DNA of 64,000 nt. It comes from Candidatus Shapirobacteria bacterium (GTDB lineage: Bacteria; Patescibacteria; Microgenomatia; UBA12405). The notes below the pieces were generated by a model, which had not been told where the DNA came from, did not search any database, and worked only from the letters and a program-made list of their open reading frames with translations. The DNA is taken from NCBI GenBank assembly GCA_028704885.1, contig JAQWEN010000001.1, positions 310,001 to 374,000 on the forward strand. Reading direction: 5' to 3'. Below, in pieces: positions 24,344 through 32,124 of the stretch. The position numbers and the translations under genes are program-made. How positions within the stretch are numbered: the stretch's first letter is position 1; each line of letters starts with the position of its first letter.

Positions 24344-24349
24344 TATAAT
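24344..24349 (+). promoter_or_regulatory. -10 element of rsmI (leaderless)
   Basis: A perfect TATAAT is followed by 5 nt (AGGCA) and the ATG. It lies in the 14-bp gap after lexA, so rsmI appears to have its own leaderless transcript. Confidence 0.6.
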
Positions 24350-24354
24350 AGGCA

Positions 24355-24993
24355 ATGCTTTATATTGTTGCAACACCAATCGGAAATTTAGGAGATATTA
24401 CTTTAAGAGCTTTGGAGACTTTGGAAAAAGTTAGTGTTTTGCTTTGTGAAGATACTCGAAATACTGGATTACTTTTAGCTAATTTGGGAATTAAAAATAA
24501 ACCAAAATTAATTTCTTTTTATGATGAAGTAGAAGAACAAAAAATTCCTGAAGTTATCAAATTATTAGAAAATGGAAATGAAGTGGCTTTAGTAACTGAC
24601 GCGGGAACTCCAATTATTTCTGATCCCGGTTGGAAATTAATTAGAAAATGCCGAAATTTAGGAATTAAATATACTTCTATCCCTGGTCCTTGTGCGGCTA
24701 TCAATAGTTTAGTTTTATCAGGAATACCAGCAGGCAGATTTGTATTTTTGGGATTTTTACCTAAAAAAGACGGTGAAAGATTAAAAATATTAGAAAAATA
24801 CAAAGAATTTGATGGGGCTAAAATTGTTTACGAATCCCCTTTTAGAATTAAAAAATTAGAAGAACAAGTTAAAAAAGTTTACGGCGATGATGTGCAGATA
24901 GCGATTACACGAGAGATGACTAAAAAATTTGAAGAAGTTTTACCAACTGTTAATAAAGAACCAAAAGGCGAAATAACAGTTATTTTTTATTAA
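24355..24993 (+). CDS. rsmI: 16S rRNA 2'-O-ribose C1402 methyltransferase
   Basis: The tetrapyrrole-methylase fold methylates the decoding-site cytidine. The signature LYIVATPIGNLGDITLRALE at the N-terminus, LLCEDTRNTG and SDAGTPIISDPG-like VTDAGTPIISDPG are present. The protein has 212 residues; most family members have about 280, so the C-terminal domain is trimmed. The 3' end overlaps ppsA by 14 bp in convergent orientation. Confidence 0.94.
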   Translation: MLYIVATPIGNLGDITLRALETLEKVSVLLCEDTRNTGLLLANLGIKNKPKLISFYDEVEEQKIPEVIKLLENGNEVALVTDAGTPIISDPGWKLIRKCRNLGIKYTSIPGPCAAINSLVLSGIPAGRFVFLGFLPKKDGERLKILEKYKEFDGAKIVYESPFRIKKLEEQVKKVYGDDVQIAITREMTKKFEEVLPTVNKEPKGEITVIFY

Positions 24994-27253
24994 CCTTTAG
25001 TTTTTCAGCCCAGGCGACGACATCACGGGTGGCATCGATAGCATCCGGACTAACGGAAATGCTAGTGACTCCCCATTTAACTAGTTTGGCTACTAAATCG
25101 GGATAATTACTTGGAGCTTGACCGCAAATTGAACAAAGAATACCTCGTTTTTTGGATTTAGTAATTAATCTTTTTAAAGACCAAAGAACAGCTGGATCCA
25201 TTTCATTGAAACTTTTAGCAACTTCGCCATTATCTCGGTCTAGACCAAGGGTTAACATGGTTAAATCATTACTGCCGATGGAAATACCATCAATACCAAC
25301 ATCAATAAATTTATCCAAAAGAATAACATTGCTGGGAATTTCGGCCATCATAAAAAATTTGAAAGATGGAGATCTTATTAATCCAGCACTAACAACAATT
25401 TTTTTGACTTCAGATAATTCATGAGGAGTTCGGACAAAAGGAATCATTAACCAGAGATTTTTGTAACCATATTTATTGCGAACTTGTTTAATGGCTTCGA
25501 GCTCCATGTAAAAAACATCAGGAGAATTTATATAACGGGCAGCGCCACGAAAACCCATTAGAGGATTTGGTTCTTCCGGTTCGTATAATTTCCCCCATTT
25601 TAAAGAACGATATTCATTGGTTTTAAAATCAGTGGCTCGATAAACAACTGGACGAGGACTAAAACTTTTACAAAACTTAAGCATTTCTTTGGCAAGTTTA
25701 TTAATATATTCTTTTTCGTTACCTTCGGCAATAACTCGTTTAGGATGAATGCCAATATTGGCTAACATAAATTCAGCTCGTAAAAGACCAACGCCATCAA
25801 CATTTCTTTTAGAAATCATCTCGGCTAAATCTGGTTCGCCCAAATTGACATAAACTTTAGTAGCGGTTTTTGCAGTAGATTCTTGCTTTTTAATGACAGG
25901 AGCGTTTTTATTTATTAAATCACCTTTCCAAATTTCACCAGTGGTGCCGTTTAAAGTGACGATATCCCCTTCTTTGAACATTTTGGTAGCAATTTTAGTG
26001 CCGACAACACAAGGAACACCTAATTCTCGACTAACAATAGCGGCGTGAGAAGTTTGACCGCCTTTGTCGGTAATAATACCGTTGACTTTTTTCATGGCGG
26101 GAACGAAATCGGGAGTGGTCATGGAAGTAACTAAAATTTGGCCTTTTTGAGCACGGTTAATTTCTTTTGGATTATTAATAATGACAACAACGCCACTGGC
26201 AGTGCCAGGACTGGCCTGTTCACCGGTTAAATCTGGTTTTTGAGTTATCTTACTAGATTGGTTATCAAGAGTTTTTTGGTTGGAAACAACAGTGGTAATT
26301 GGACGAGTCTGAACAATATAAAGTTTTCCCCTATCGATGGCAAATTCAATATCTTGTGGTTTGCCGTAGTGGTTATGAAGTTTTTGACCAATTTTGGCAA
26401 CTTTTATAGCCATAGCGGTATCTATTTTCTTTTTATTTTGTTTACTTTTGGGAACAATGACTTCATTGGTTTCATGAGTTTTGGATCGAATTAATTGAGT
26501 TTTTTGTTCAACATGGTTTTCAGAAATTATTTTCCAAGTATTTTTATCGATAATATGTTGGTCTGGAGTAACCACCCCTTGAACAATATATTCACCTAAA
26601 CCCCAAATAGTTTCAACAATGACTTGATTTTTTTCATTAGTGACTGGATTGGCGGTAAAACAGATGCCAGAAATTTCAGAATCAACTAATTTTTGGATAG
26701 GAACAGCAACTCCAATTTTGAAATGGTCGTAATGTTTTTTTACTTGATAAAAAATAGATCGAGAAGTAAAAAGACTAGACCAGCAATCTCGGACTCGGTG
26801 AAGAACATTGGTTTCACCAACGACATTTAAGAAAGTGTCACCTTGGCCAGCAAAAGAAGCATCACTGCTATCTTCGGCAGTGGCGGAAGTACGGACAGCG
26901 ACGGCAACATCTTTGAGACCACCGAAATCGGAAAGTTTTTTATAAGCCTTCATAATATCAATGGAAAGTTCTTGACTAATTGGAGATTTTTTAATGAGTT
27001 CTCTAATTCTTTTGGAAGCAGTTTCAAGCTGATCTGGCTGATCAACATCAGTAGTTTTCAAAATATTCTCAATTTTAGGTTTAAGATTATTATCTTTGAC
27101 GAATTTGAAATAAGCACTAACAGTAACAACAAAGCCATTTGGAACTGGAATTCCTAAATTATACATTTCGCCTAAATTTGCGCCTTTACCACCAACTAAA
27201 TTTATATCTTCAAATTTAATTTCGTTAAACCATAAAACATCTTGATTCTTCAT
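24980..27253 (-). CDS. ppsA: Phosphoenolpyruvate synthase (pyruvate, water dikinase)
   Basis: The enzyme interconverts pyruvate and PEP through a phosphohistidine. The 757 residues are in the normal order: N-terminal nucleotide-binding domain (GGKGANLGEM near 21), central swivelling domain with the phosphorylated histidine in GGQTSHAAIVSRELGVP (near 400) and C-terminal PEP-binding barrel (MIPFVRT; CSICGQAPSNYPD). A TATTAT element ends 7 nt before the ATG. In a fermentative minimal cell it may work in either glycolytic direction. Confidence 0.95.
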   Translation of the reverse strand: MKNQDVLWFNEIKFEDINLVGGKGANLGEMYNLGIPVPNGFVVTVSAYFKFVKDNNLKPKIENILKTTDVDQPDQLETASKRIRELIKKSPISQELSIDIMKAYKKLSDFGGLKDVAVAVRTSATAEDSSDASFAGQGDTFLNVVGETNVLHRVRDCWSSLFTSRSIFYQVKKHYDHFKIGVAVPIQKLVDSEISGICFTANPVTNEKNQVIVETIWGLGEYIVQGVVTPDQHIIDKNTWKIISENHVEQKTQLIRSKTHETNEVIVPKSKQNKKKIDTAMAIKVAKIGQKLHNHYGKPQDIEFAIDRGKLYIVQTRPITTVVSNQKTLDNQSSKITQKPDLTGEQASPGTASGVVVIINNPKEINRAQKGQILVTSMTTPDFVPAMKKVNGIITDKGGQTSHAAIVSRELGVPCVVGTKIATKMFKEGDIVTLNGTTGEIWKGDLINKNAPVIKKQESTAKTATKVYVNLGEPDLAEMISKRNVDGVGLLRAEFMLANIGIHPKRVIAEGNEKEYINKLAKEMLKFCKSFSPRPVVYRATDFKTNEYRSLKWGKLYEPEEPNPLMGFRGAARYINSPDVFYMELEAIKQVRNKYGYKNLWLMIPFVRTPHELSEVKKIVVSAGLIRSPSFKFFMMAEIPSNVILLDKFIDVGIDGISIGSNDLTMLTLGLDRDNGEVAKSFNEMDPAVLWSLKRLITKSKKRGILCSICGQAPSNYPDLVAKLVKWGVTSISVSPDAIDATRDVVAWAEKLKVNKK

Positions 27254-27330
27254 ATATAAAATAATACAGATTTTTAAGATAAAAAGAAAGGACGGCTTTT
27301 ATATTATGGGTTAGTATGTATATCAGATGT

Positions 27331-27363
27331 GTATTTAGCAGTCTTGTCTTTCGACTGCTAATA
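27331..27363. repeat. Hairpin repeat copy 2
   Basis: GTATTTAGCAGTC (27331-27343) and GACTGCTAATA (27353-27363) are the same arms as at 1768-1801 but with a different 9-nt loop. It lies in the 228-bp gap between holA and ppsA; apart from it and the ppsA -10, nothing else is evident in that gap. Confidence 0.6.
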
Positions 27364-27481
27364 TAGTCTCTTTTTGAAATATGGCCGTATTTTTGGGTAA
27401 AAATACAGAGTAGATAATGATATTAACAATAACAAAGTGTAACAAATGAAATCACAATATTATTATATATAATATAGGATA

Positions 27482-28102
27482 TCATTTAGTAAGGTTAGTG
27501 AGGATTCTTTCCAAGGCCAATTCTTTGGGAATAGAAAGCTCACCAGTTTTATTTTTAAAATCTAATTCGATTAATTGAAGGTAAATCCTTTTGGTGGTTA
27601 AAGGATCAAACTTAGGATAAGAGGTTAATTGCTTGCGAAAATTACTTTTTAAAAAATAAAGGAAAAGATCATAGAGACCTAAATCTAAAACTTGATGGTA
27701 AAGAGGGATAACTCGGGCAAGATTTTTGGGTTTAATGGCGTTAAGACAAGAAAATAGTTTGTTATCCAAAGGGAAGTTTTTAATCTGAGCATTTTTAAAG
27801 ATTTTAATTTGAGTTGGAGTTAAGGTTTTATCTTGCCAAATTACAATGTCGACACTTTGACTTTGATTGATCAATTTATTAATTTGATCGATAATGGATT
27901 TATTAGTGGCAAATAAATTGCTAATACTGAGGACTTTTTTGGTGTTGAAAAGAGATGATTCTTGAAGAAATAAATTAATGCGGTCAATGTCAATATTTTT
28001 GGAATCTAGGCGAAAAATGTCAGCATCTTTAATTTGATCTAAAAAGTCACCAAAGGCTTTTCGGCTTTCAAGTTGATTGTCGCCATGGAAAATATAAATC
28101 AT
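27482..28102 (-). CDS. holA: DNA polymerase III delta subunit-like protein, short
   Basis: This is probably the clamp-loader subunit that opens the sliding clamp. The N-terminus MIYIFHGDNQLESRKAFGDF matches the HolA pattern (LYGED-like start), followed by SLFNTKKVLSISNLF and DIVIWQDKTL typical of the first domain, and a short helical remainder. The 206 residues compare with about 340 in most bacteria, so the collar domain seems reduced. Confidence is moderate because the family is divergent. Confidence 0.72.
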   Translation of the reverse strand: MIYIFHGDNQLESRKAFGDFLDQIKDADIFRLDSKNIDIDRINLFLQESSLFNTKKVLSISNLFATNKSIIDQINKLINQSQSVDIVIWQDKTLTPTQIKIFKNAQIKNFPLDNKLFSCLNAIKPKNLARVIPLYHQVLDLGLYDLFLYFLKSNFRKQLTSYPKFDPLTTKRIYLQLIELDFKNKTGELSIPKELALERILTNLTK

Positions 28103-28115
28103 TATGATAGTTTAT

Positions 28116-28146
28116 CCCGCCTTCGCTTAGATAGCTACGGCTGGGC
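28116..28146. repeat. GC-rich element, copy 2 (degenerate)
   Basis: CCCGCCTTCGCT (28116-28127) repeats the left part of the element at 17702-17740. The right part (AGCTACGGCTGGGC) is a diverged version of the pairing arm. It lies upstream of holA. Confidence 0.5.
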
Positions 28147-28205
28147 AAGCAAGTTAAATGTGGAAAGTTTAGCTTTCTATTGATAAAATACCTTTACTAC
28201 AAAAT

Positions 28206-28278
28206 GGCTCCTTCGTCTAGCGGTTAGGACACCTGGTTTTCATCCAGGTAATCGTGGGTTCGATTCCCACAGGAGTCA
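28206..28278 (+). tRNA. tRNA-Glu(TTC)
   Basis: The acceptor stem is GGCTCCT/AGGAGTC. The anticodon arm CCTGG-TTTTCAT-CCAGG gives TTC. No CCA is encoded. Its last 3 bases overlap the convergent TM2-domain gene. Confidence 0.95.
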
Positions 28279-28584
28279 CAAATTGATTTTATATTTACAT
28301 CTGGATTGAAATTGTTTGTTTGAGATTAGTAAATAATCAATACATTCAATAACACCAAGGATAGTGGGTATTCCCGTCCAGCAAAAAAGTAAATAAAAAA
28401 TACCTTTTCCTGTTTCTCCCATATAGAATTTATGAATTCCAAAAGTTCCTAAAAAGAAAGCTAATAATGCTGCTACTAATTTATTTTTCTTTTCTGTATC
28501 AGAATCTGATATTTTAGTTTTAATTTCACTTCTATATCTTTCCTCTTCTTCGATTTCTATTTTCTTTTTTTCACTTAAAGACAT
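28276..28584 (-). CDS. TM2-domain membrane protein
   Basis: From the ATG at 28584 (preceded by AGAGGT at 7 nt) this is a 102-residue protein. A charged N-terminal helix (KKKIEIEEEERYRSEIK) is followed by a TM2 domain: KNKLVAALLAFFLGTFGIHKFYMG, a short loop and a second span. TM2 proteins are small and widespread and their role is unknown. The gene ends with TGA inside the tRNA-Glu 3' end. The Shine-Dalgarno sequence is unusual for this window. Confidence 0.8.
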   Translation of the reverse strand: MSLSEKKKIEIEEEERYRSEIKTKISDSDTEKKNKLVAALLAFFLGTFGIHKFYMGETGKGIFYLLFCWTGIPTILGVIECIDYLLISNKQFQSRCKYKINL

Positions 28585-28692
28585 TAGTACCTCTTTTTTG
28601 TAAAAGTATAACTGTGTTAAATATATCATTAATTATTTTTAATAAAAATAAATTCGAAGGGTTTGGGGAATAGATACGACTAAATTAGTATC

Positions 28693-29301
28693 GTGGAAAA
28701 GACTGAATGTTTGCCGATTCCAAATTTAGATACTCGAAATAGAATTCAATTTCATGAGAAAAAAATAAATTCTCTTTTAGAAATTACTAAATTTAATCCA
28801 TTTTTAGGGCAAGAATCAATTGTAAGTATTATTGATATGGACGGAGTGTTGTGTGAATATGGAAGAAGAAATAATTTGGACGATAATTTTTCAAGATTTT
28901 TAGGTCTAAAAAAAATAATTGAAAGGTCAGATGAATTTGTGGTTTATTCAAGTAGGTTCGAAATTAATGAGGATAGTATTTTATGGGAAAAATTAAAACC
29001 AATATTTGGACAAACAAGTATCGTTAGATGTCCATTTATGGTGGAAAGTTCAAAAAAAAGATTAGAAGATTTTACAAAAAAGGCCAATGAAAATTGTGAT
29101 TTTAGATATCTGATGGGATTAAAAAAGATGAGGAGCTGTTTTAGAATGGATGATGATTTGCAGAATATAGTCGAAAAAACTTTGAGACAGGACAAAAAAT
29201 TAGTGATGGTTGGGAGTAGCATTTTTGATAGAAAAATTGTCAATAAAAATTTGAATTTAGAAAATGTGTATTATTTTAATACAGGGCATATTTTGGTTTA
29301 G
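28693..29301 (+). CDS. HAD-like hydrolase, putative
   Basis: The start is GTG, with TAAATT ending 6 nt upstream. Residues near 51-57 read IIDMDGVL, matching HAD motif I (DxDGxL), and VVYSSR (near 84) matches motif II. RMDDDLQNIV (near 154) could supply the acidic motif IV. The 202-residue protein is thus probably a phosphatase or nucleotidase-like enzyme of unknown substrate. It lies 14 nt before ung on the same strand. Confidence 0.6.
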   Translation: MEKTECLPIPNLDTRNRIQFHEKKINSLLEITKFNPFLGQESIVSIIDMDGVLCEYGRRNNLDDNFSRFLGLKKIIERSDEFVVYSSRFEINEDSILWEKLKPIFGQTSIVRCPFMVESSKKRLEDFTKKANENCDFRYLMGLKKMRSCFRMDDDLQNIVEKTLRQDKKLVMVGSSIFDRKIVNKNLNLENVYYFNTGHILV

Positions 29302-29303
29302 TG

Positions 29304-29309
29304 TAAAAT
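29304..29309 (+). promoter_or_regulatory. -10 element of ung (leaderless)
   Basis: TAAAAT ends 6 nt before the ung ATG, just after the stop of the preceding gene. Confidence 0.45.
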
Positions 29310-29315
29310 TGAGTC

Positions 29316-29981
29316 ATGGATGTGAAAATTGAAGAGAGCTGGAAAAAGGTATTACAAAAAGAATTTGATGAGGATTATTTTGCCGAATTGGTTAAATTTG
29401 TGAAATCAGAATATGAGAAATCAACAGTTTATCCGCCAGCTAGGTTTATTTTTAATGCGTTTGAATTAACTCCTTTTGATAAGGTGAAAGTGGTAATTTT
29501 AGGGCAGGATCCATATCATGGAGTAAATCAGGCCAATGGATTGGCTTTTTCGGTTAATGACGGAGTCCAAATGCCACCGTCTTTGGTGAATATTTATAAA
29601 GAAATTGAAAAAGATTTAGGACAAAAGACGGCTAATAAAAATGGGAATTTGGAAAATTGGGCAAAACAGGGAGTTTTGATGTTAAATGCAACTTTAACCG
29701 TTCAAGCAGGAATAGCTGGTTCACATCAAAATAAAGGTTGGGAAAAATTTACTGACGCGGTGATAAAAATATTATCAGAACAAAAAGAAAACCTAGTTTT
29801 TATATTGTGGGGTAGTTATGCTCAAAAGAAGGGTAGTGTGATTGATGAATCAAAACATTTGGTAATTAAATCGGCGCATCCTTCCCCTCTTTCGGCTTAT
29901 AATGGCTTTTTTGGATCTAAACCATTTTCCCAGGCCAATACTTACTTAATTTTTAAAGATAAAGAGCCAATTAATTGGTGA
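29316..29981 (+). CDS. ung: Uracil-DNA glycosylase, family 1
   Basis: This enzyme removes uracil from DNA. The catalytic-water motif GQDPYHG is at 63-69. LNATLTVQAG (near 128) and the DNA-intercalating loop HPSPLSAYNGFFG (near 189) are intact. The 221 residues are the standard length. It converges with butyrate kinase with no gap (29981/29982). Confidence 0.97.
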   Translation: MDVKIEESWKKVLQKEFDEDYFAELVKFVKSEYEKSTVYPPARFIFNAFELTPFDKVKVVILGQDPYHGVNQANGLAFSVNDGVQMPPSLVNIYKEIEKDLGQKTANKNGNLENWAKQGVLMLNATLTVQAGIAGSHQNKGWEKFTDAVIKILSEQKENLVFILWGSYAQKKGSVIDESKHLVIKSAHPSPLSAYNGFFGSKPFSQANTYLIFKDKEPINW

Positions 29982-31064
29982 TTAATATTCTTTGGCTTTT
30001 TCTTCTCCACTTAAGACTCGAATAGCACCATCGCGGAGAGCTTCTAATTCAAATTCACCAGGATAGACGGTTATACCGATATTTAAAGCAGCAAGATCTT
30101 TTTTAATAGAGTCAACTACTAAAGGCCAACGAACGACACCGCCGGTTAATAAAATTTGATCAATTTGTTCTCCTTCAAAATCAGGAATTAAAGAACAAAT
30201 ATAACGAGAAAAACCAGCAAACATTTCATCGACAACATCTTTTTTTTCTTTATCTAAAGTTGGATATTTAATTTCTAAGTCTTTTAAATCTTTGGTTCCA
30301 AGGAGGGCAAAAAGACCACCGCCACCGAGAATTTTATAAAGAATTTCTTCTTTAGTGTATTTGTTTGAAAAACAAAGTTCAACTAATCCTTGAGCGGGAA
30401 TTTGACCAGAACGTTCTGGGCTCATTGGGCCTTCACCGGCAAGAGCGTTGGTAACATTAATGGTTTTGCCTTTTTTATGAGCACCAAAAGAAGCACCGCC
30501 GCCAATATGAGCGACAATAAGATTTAGATCTTCGTATTTTTTGCCAATTGAAGCGGCATATTCACGACAGACAGCCTTTTGATTTAAAGCGTGCCAGCCA
30601 GCATAACGTTTAACTTCGGGAATTCCGGTAATTTTATGTTTGGCTTCGATTTCGTCAGTGGTAACTGGATCGACGATAAAAGCTTTATTTTCAATTCCAA
30701 AATCTTTAGCAATTTTTTTGGCCAATGGAGCCCCTAAATTGGAAGCGTGATTGGCTAAAGGACGATTAGTTAAATCATCAATCATTTTTTCATTTATTTG
30801 GTAAGTTCCGGAAACAACCGGAGGAATCATGCCACCTCGTCCGACGACAGCATCGAGTTGAGTTATATTTTTTTCTTTTAATATTTCTTCAATATCTTTG
30901 GCACGATGTTCAAATTGATCAAGAACATTGCCTGGTTTACTAAATTTTTCTTGAAAATCTAAGTCTTGAGCATGATCGATTTTATGTTCGAAAACAAGAT
31001 TTTTATTTTCGAAGACAGCTATTTTAGTAGTGGTTGAACCGGGATTAATTATGAGAATTTTCAT
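29982..31064 (-). CDS. buk: Butyrate kinase
   Basis: The acetate/sugar kinase (ASKHA) fold forms ATP from butyryl phosphate in its family. The phosphate-1 loop INPGSTTTKIAVF at the N-terminus and VAHIGGGASFGAHKKG (near 190) followed by NALAGEGPMSPERSGQIP match butyrate kinase rather than acetate kinase. The 360 residues are full length. No phosphotransbutyrylase or butyryl-CoA genes are seen, so the actual acyl phosphate is unknown. The start overlaps lgt by 20 nt. Confidence 0.9.
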   Translation of the reverse strand: MKILIINPGSTTTKIAVFENKNLVFEHKIDHAQDLDFQEKFSKPGNVLDQFEHRAKDIEEILKEKNITQLDAVVGRGGMIPPVVSGTYQINEKMIDDLTNRPLANHASNLGAPLAKKIAKDFGIENKAFIVDPVTTDEIEAKHKITGIPEVKRYAGWHALNQKAVCREYAASIGKKYEDLNLIVAHIGGGASFGAHKKGKTINVTNALAGEGPMSPERSGQIPAQGLVELCFSNKYTKEEILYKILGGGGLFALLGTKDLKDLEIKYPTLDKEKKDVVDEMFAGFSRYICSLIPDFEGEQIDQILLTGGVVRWPLVVDSIKKDLAALNIGITVYPGEFELEALRDGAIRVLSGEEKAKEY

Positions 31065-31671
31065 ACTTGATGATTATAAAGCCAATTAAAATAAAAGATA
31101 GACTTAAAATTTGGCCGAGACTTAAAAAATAAATTGGAATAGTATCAAGACGAAGGAATTCTAAGAAGAATCGGATTAAACCATAATAGATTAGATAAAT
31201 TCCAGTTTGATGAGATTTTGTTTTTTTAAGAATAAAAAACAAAAGAAACATTAAAATTGATTCGTAAAGCCAAATTGGCTGATTATTGATTCCATAAATT
31301 TCGTGATTAAAAAAATTACCAAAACGGCCTAAACTTTGACACAGAGGAATAATTGGAACGATTGTATTGGTGATTTTCAAAAAGGAAATTTTATTTATTT
31401 TAGAAAAAATAAAAATAAAGAGAAGACTAAAAATTAAAGCTCCAATAATTCCTAATCCTCCACCGCGAAGATTTAAAATTTGGAGAGGATTTTTTAAAAA
31501 ATAATCCCAATAATTGATGACAGAATAAAGACGAGCTCCGATTAAACCAGAAAATAAAAGTAAAAAGAGAAATAAATTTTCTTTGTTTTTAGAGATAACT
31601 TGATTATTTTTTTGGAAAAAAGTGATACCGATAACGAAACAGATTCCGAGGATTAAGCCGTAGATAGACAT
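31045..31671 (-). CDS. lgt: Prolipoprotein diacylglyceryl transferase
   Basis: This membrane enzyme lipidates lipobox cysteines. There are several membrane helices, with the signature GRFGNFFNHEIYG (near 114-126) and LRLDTIPIYFLSLGQILS near the end. The 208 residues are shorter than usual (about 260-290). The ATG begins at the base immediately after the encoded CCA of tRNA-Lys(TTT), so 3' maturation of the tRNA would leave an lgt mRNA with no leader at all. It is followed by buk with overlap. Confidence 0.9.
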   Translation of the reverse strand: MSIYGLILGICFVIGITFFQKNNQVISKNKENLFLFLLLFSGLIGARLYSVINYWDYFLKNPLQILNLRGGGLGIIGALIFSLLFIFIFSKINKISFLKITNTIVPIIPLCQSLGRFGNFFNHEIYGINNQPIWLYESILMFLLFFILKKTKSHQTGIYLIYYGLIRFFLEFLRLDTIPIYFLSLGQILSLSFILIGFIIIKYENSHN

Positions 31672-31748
31672 TGGTGGGTCCTGCGGGATTCGAACCCGCG
31701 ACCAATTGCTTAAAAGGCAACTGCTCTACCGGACTGAGCTAAAGACCC
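31672..31748 (-). tRNA. tRNA-Lys(TTT), CCA encoded
   Basis: The acceptor stem is GGGTCTT/AGGACCC. The anticodon arm GTTGC-CTTTTAA-GCAAT gives TTT. Discriminator A is followed by genomic CCA, and the lgt ATG starts at the next base. It lies 5 nt after rplS. Confidence 0.95.
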
Positions 31749-31753
31749 TTTTA

Positions 31754-32065
31754 TTAAATACTTCTGGCTTTGGGATCGCGTAGATAATACAATTTAGCGC
31801 GTCGAATTTTAGTCTTAGGTGATCTTAATTTTTTAATACTCTCAATCCAGGGAGAATTGACAGGAAAAATCCTTTCAACCTTAACAGCGTCAGAAGCTGA
31901 TTTTTGAACGATGAAATTTTTGTTTTCACCAGTTCCGGTGACGGCCAAAATAATACCGTCGAAAGCTTGTAATCTTTCTTTATCTTTTTCTTTAATTTTA
32001 TAGTTGACCTTGATTGAGTCGCCAACAAAAAAATCTTGTTCTTTGTATGTAATTTTTAGGGACAT
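31754..32065 (-). CDS. rplS: 50S ribosomal protein L19
   Basis: This protein lies at the subunit interface. It has 103 residues: VGDSIKVNYKIKEKDKERLQAFDGIILA and VERIFPVNSPWIESIKKL, with the basic RRAKLYYLRD near the end, match the family. It heads a minus-strand unit with tRNA-Lys, lgt and buk. Unlike many neighbours, its -10 (TATAAT, 32091-32096 on the complement) leaves a leader of roughly 20 nt. Confidence 0.95.
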   Translation of the reverse strand: MSLKITYKEQDFFVGDSIKVNYKIKEKDKERLQAFDGIILAVTGTGENKNFIVQKSASDAVKVERIFPVNSPWIESIKKLRSPKTKIRRAKLYYLRDPKARSI

Positions 32066-32090
32066 ATTGGTGTTAAATTTATGCTTTGAA

Positions 32091-32096
32091 ATTATA
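32091..32096 (-). promoter_or_regulatory. -10 element of rplS
   Basis: A minus-strand TATAAT with TAGACT 17 nt upstream as a possible -35. A small stem (CTTGCTA/TAGCCAAG) just before it may end the dnaE transcript. Confidence 0.45.
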
Positions 32097-32124
32097 TCAA
32101 AGTAAACTTGGCTAGTCTAGCAAG

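Noticed and set aside
28276..28278. Possible UGA recoding as in Gracilibacteria or Absconditabacteria
   Set aside because: TGA ends the TM2 gene cleanly at the expected length and no in-frame TGA was needed to read any conserved protein.
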